From positions 1 through 29,824 of IMG/VR virus record IMGVR_UViG_3300005581_000004: DNA of 29,824 nt. One strand, 5' to 3'. This document shows positions 28,871 through 29,824 of the stretch, in pieces; position 1 is the first letter of the stretch, and each line of letters starts with the position of its first letter. Made by a program: the position numbers and the translations under genes. Origin of the DNA: a virus. The notes beneath the pieces are model-generated. The model worked only from the letters and a program-made list of their open reading frames with translations, had not been told where the DNA came from and ran no database searches.

Positions 28871-29617
28871 TTAGAAGCCTTTTATTGCTTGTTGCATCTC
28901 CTGATAGAGTTGTTTTTTCAAATCAGGTGTAAGACCATTTTCAAAAAGATGGGCATTTCCTATGGCGCTATTTTTGATGATCGTTTGAGACGACTGAGGC
29001 TTAGCCCTATTCTCTAGAGCTTTTTTCTGCTCCAAGGTCATAGAGTCTTTTCCTCCAATTTTTTTCAAAAGCTTGTAGGCTGCCACCGCCTGTTGATAAG
29101 GATCTTGCATTGATGCTAAAGAATAGGCTAACTCGGGCTCATTTTTTTTCAGATCTTCTATCGCTTTTGACGATACAATTTCTTCAAAATCTGGATACTT
29201 AAGCTGGATTCTCTCTTCTAACGTAGCAAGGTCTTTTTGTTTCACTACGTTTTGAGCAACCTCTTGGGCCATTTTTGCCGCCAATTTTTTGGCTTGAGAA
29301 ACGGTCACAATGTCGTCATCTGTAAGATCATCCAGATCGTCTTTTTCTTTAGGCGCTGAGGCCTGAAGTCGACGAATAAGATCCTCTTGTTCCTGAGCTC
29401 TTCTCTCTAATTCTTGCATTTTCCGTCGCGCTTCGCCCCAATTGTACGCTTGATCGTTGCGTGCCTGTTGTTGCTCTTCTTGACGGTCGGTTGACTGGTT
29501 ACTTTCTGATGGCTCAATAGTGGCCGTTACTGATTGATTTTCTTCTGCTTCCATGTCTTCCTTGGGTGGCGATTCCTTTACAGCCTTTTTTAGTCTTTTA
29601 CGCTGACCAGCGATCAA
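28871..29617 (-). CDS. capsid scaffold protein
   Basis: An acidic, helical 248-residue protein that is Gln/Glu/Lys-rich and lacks globular signals. The N-terminal part is disordered (PPKEDMEAEENQSVTATIEP), followed by a coiled-coil (RRKMQELERRAQEQEDLIRR), an acidic patch (KDDLDDLTDDDIVTVSQAKK), and a C-terminal helix (GLTPDLKKQLYQEMQQAIKG), which would be the capsid-binding end. Position directly before the capsid gene is diagnostic. The start is TTG 29617, with AAAGG six bases upstream; an internal ATG (residue 22) is an alternative. It lies 31 bases after the join-spanning gene. Confidence 0.85.
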   Translation of the reverse strand: MIAGQRKRLKKAVKESPPKEDMEAEENQSVTATIEPSESNQSTDRQEEQQQARNDQAYNWGEARRKMQELERRAQEQEDLIRRLQASAPKEKDDLDDLTDDDIVTVSQAKKLAAKMAQEVAQNVVKQKDLATLEERIQLKYPDFEEIVSSKAIEDLKKNEPELAYSLASMQDPYQQAVAAYKLLKKIGGKDSMTLEQKKALENRAKPQSSQTIIKNSAIGNAHLFENGLTPDLKKQLYQEMQQAIKGF

Positions 29618-29648
29618 ATGATACCTTTACAAATATCAAGTTAATAAT

Positions 29649-29824
29649 TTATATGTCAATTTTTATTCCAAACGGTAGAGAACAATATTTCACAAGTTGT
29701 GGGTCGTAGAGGTGTGGGTTTTTTAATATTGTCCGAATATCTTGTATCCCAGGAATAACCCAATCGAGTTCTATTCTTCCTACTTTATCTATTCTGTAGA
29801 GTGTTTTCATGTGGTTTGGATATT
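29649..29824 (-). CDS. hypothetical protein, 3' part of the gene crossing the join
   Basis: C-terminal part of the 161-residue gene that starts at 390. Bases 29824-29745 duplicate 80-1; the unique part is 29744-29649, encoding 31 residues (QDIRTILKNPHLYDPQLVKY and on to ...GIKIDI) before TAA. It ends 31 bases before the scaffold gene start. That the frame stays open through the join is the best internal evidence that the genome is circular. Confidence 0.75.
   Translation of the reverse strand, partial: YPNHMKTLYRIDKVGRIELDWVIPGIQDIRTILKNPHLYDPQLVKYCSLPFGIKIDI
29745..29824. repeat. 80-bp terminal direct repeat, right copy
   Basis: Exact copy of bases 1-80. Removing one copy gives a 29,744-base circle in which the scaffold and capsid genes follow the terminase, portal and small basic genes on the same strand, the usual phage head-gene order. 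Confidence 0.95.

Overview
The window looks like a complete small tailed-phage genome (short-tailed, podovirus-like order) opened at an arbitrary point. The first and last 80 bases are identical, and one minus-strand gene reads in frame across the join, so the natural molecule is circular or circularly permuted at 29,744 bases. The sequence is A+T-rich, uses the standard code and has clear Shine-Dalgarno (SD) sites. Two small lipoproteins with signal peptides suggest a host with a Gram-negative type envelope. DUF4116-type repeats, common in protist-associated bacteria, giant viruses and algae, hint weakly at an intracellular or amoeba-associated bacterial host. No gene identifies the host directly, and I see no integrase and no recognisable endolysin.

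Layout, read round the circle on the minus strand: small terminase TerS (8838-8395), then, after a plus-strand insertion, large terminase TerL (6279-4960), a membrane-anchored coiled-coil protein (4958-4734), portal (4661-2583), a run of eight small and mostly very basic proteins (2599-829), two hypothetical genes (574-374 and 390 across the join to 29649), scaffold (29617-28871), N4-gp56-like major capsid protein (28830-27883), a head/decoration protein, three connector-region genes, a large tail hub/nozzle candidate (24345-22012), a small lipoprotein, probable internal/ejection proteins (21279-18107), and a fibre region (18044-14740) of short modular proteins ending in two tandemly duplicated fibre genes, one with a C1q-like tip.

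The early region has two arms diverging at about 12,480. Rightward: ERF single-strand annealing protein, SSB and YqaJ-type exonuclease, forming a recombination module that ends in stacked terminators. Leftward: a possible regulator, a lambda O-like initiator with three 24-bp iterons inside its gene next to an A+T-rich tract (a likely origin), and a RusA-type resolvase. There is no polymerase or helicase gene, so replication probably relies on the host replisome. Between TerS and TerL lies a separate plus-strand cassette of seven small genes (6458-8357) with its own terminator. It includes the DUF4116-repeat protein and a lipoprotein, and resembles a cargo ('moron') insertion.

The least explained parts are non-coding. 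A promoter-to-terminator unit at 14478-14684 has no ORF and is a good candidate for a small RNA. A second candidate, placed like lambda oop, lies at about 11724-11862. A degenerate repeat array lies just upstream of the initiator gene. All functional calls come from reading the sequence; no database search was run.
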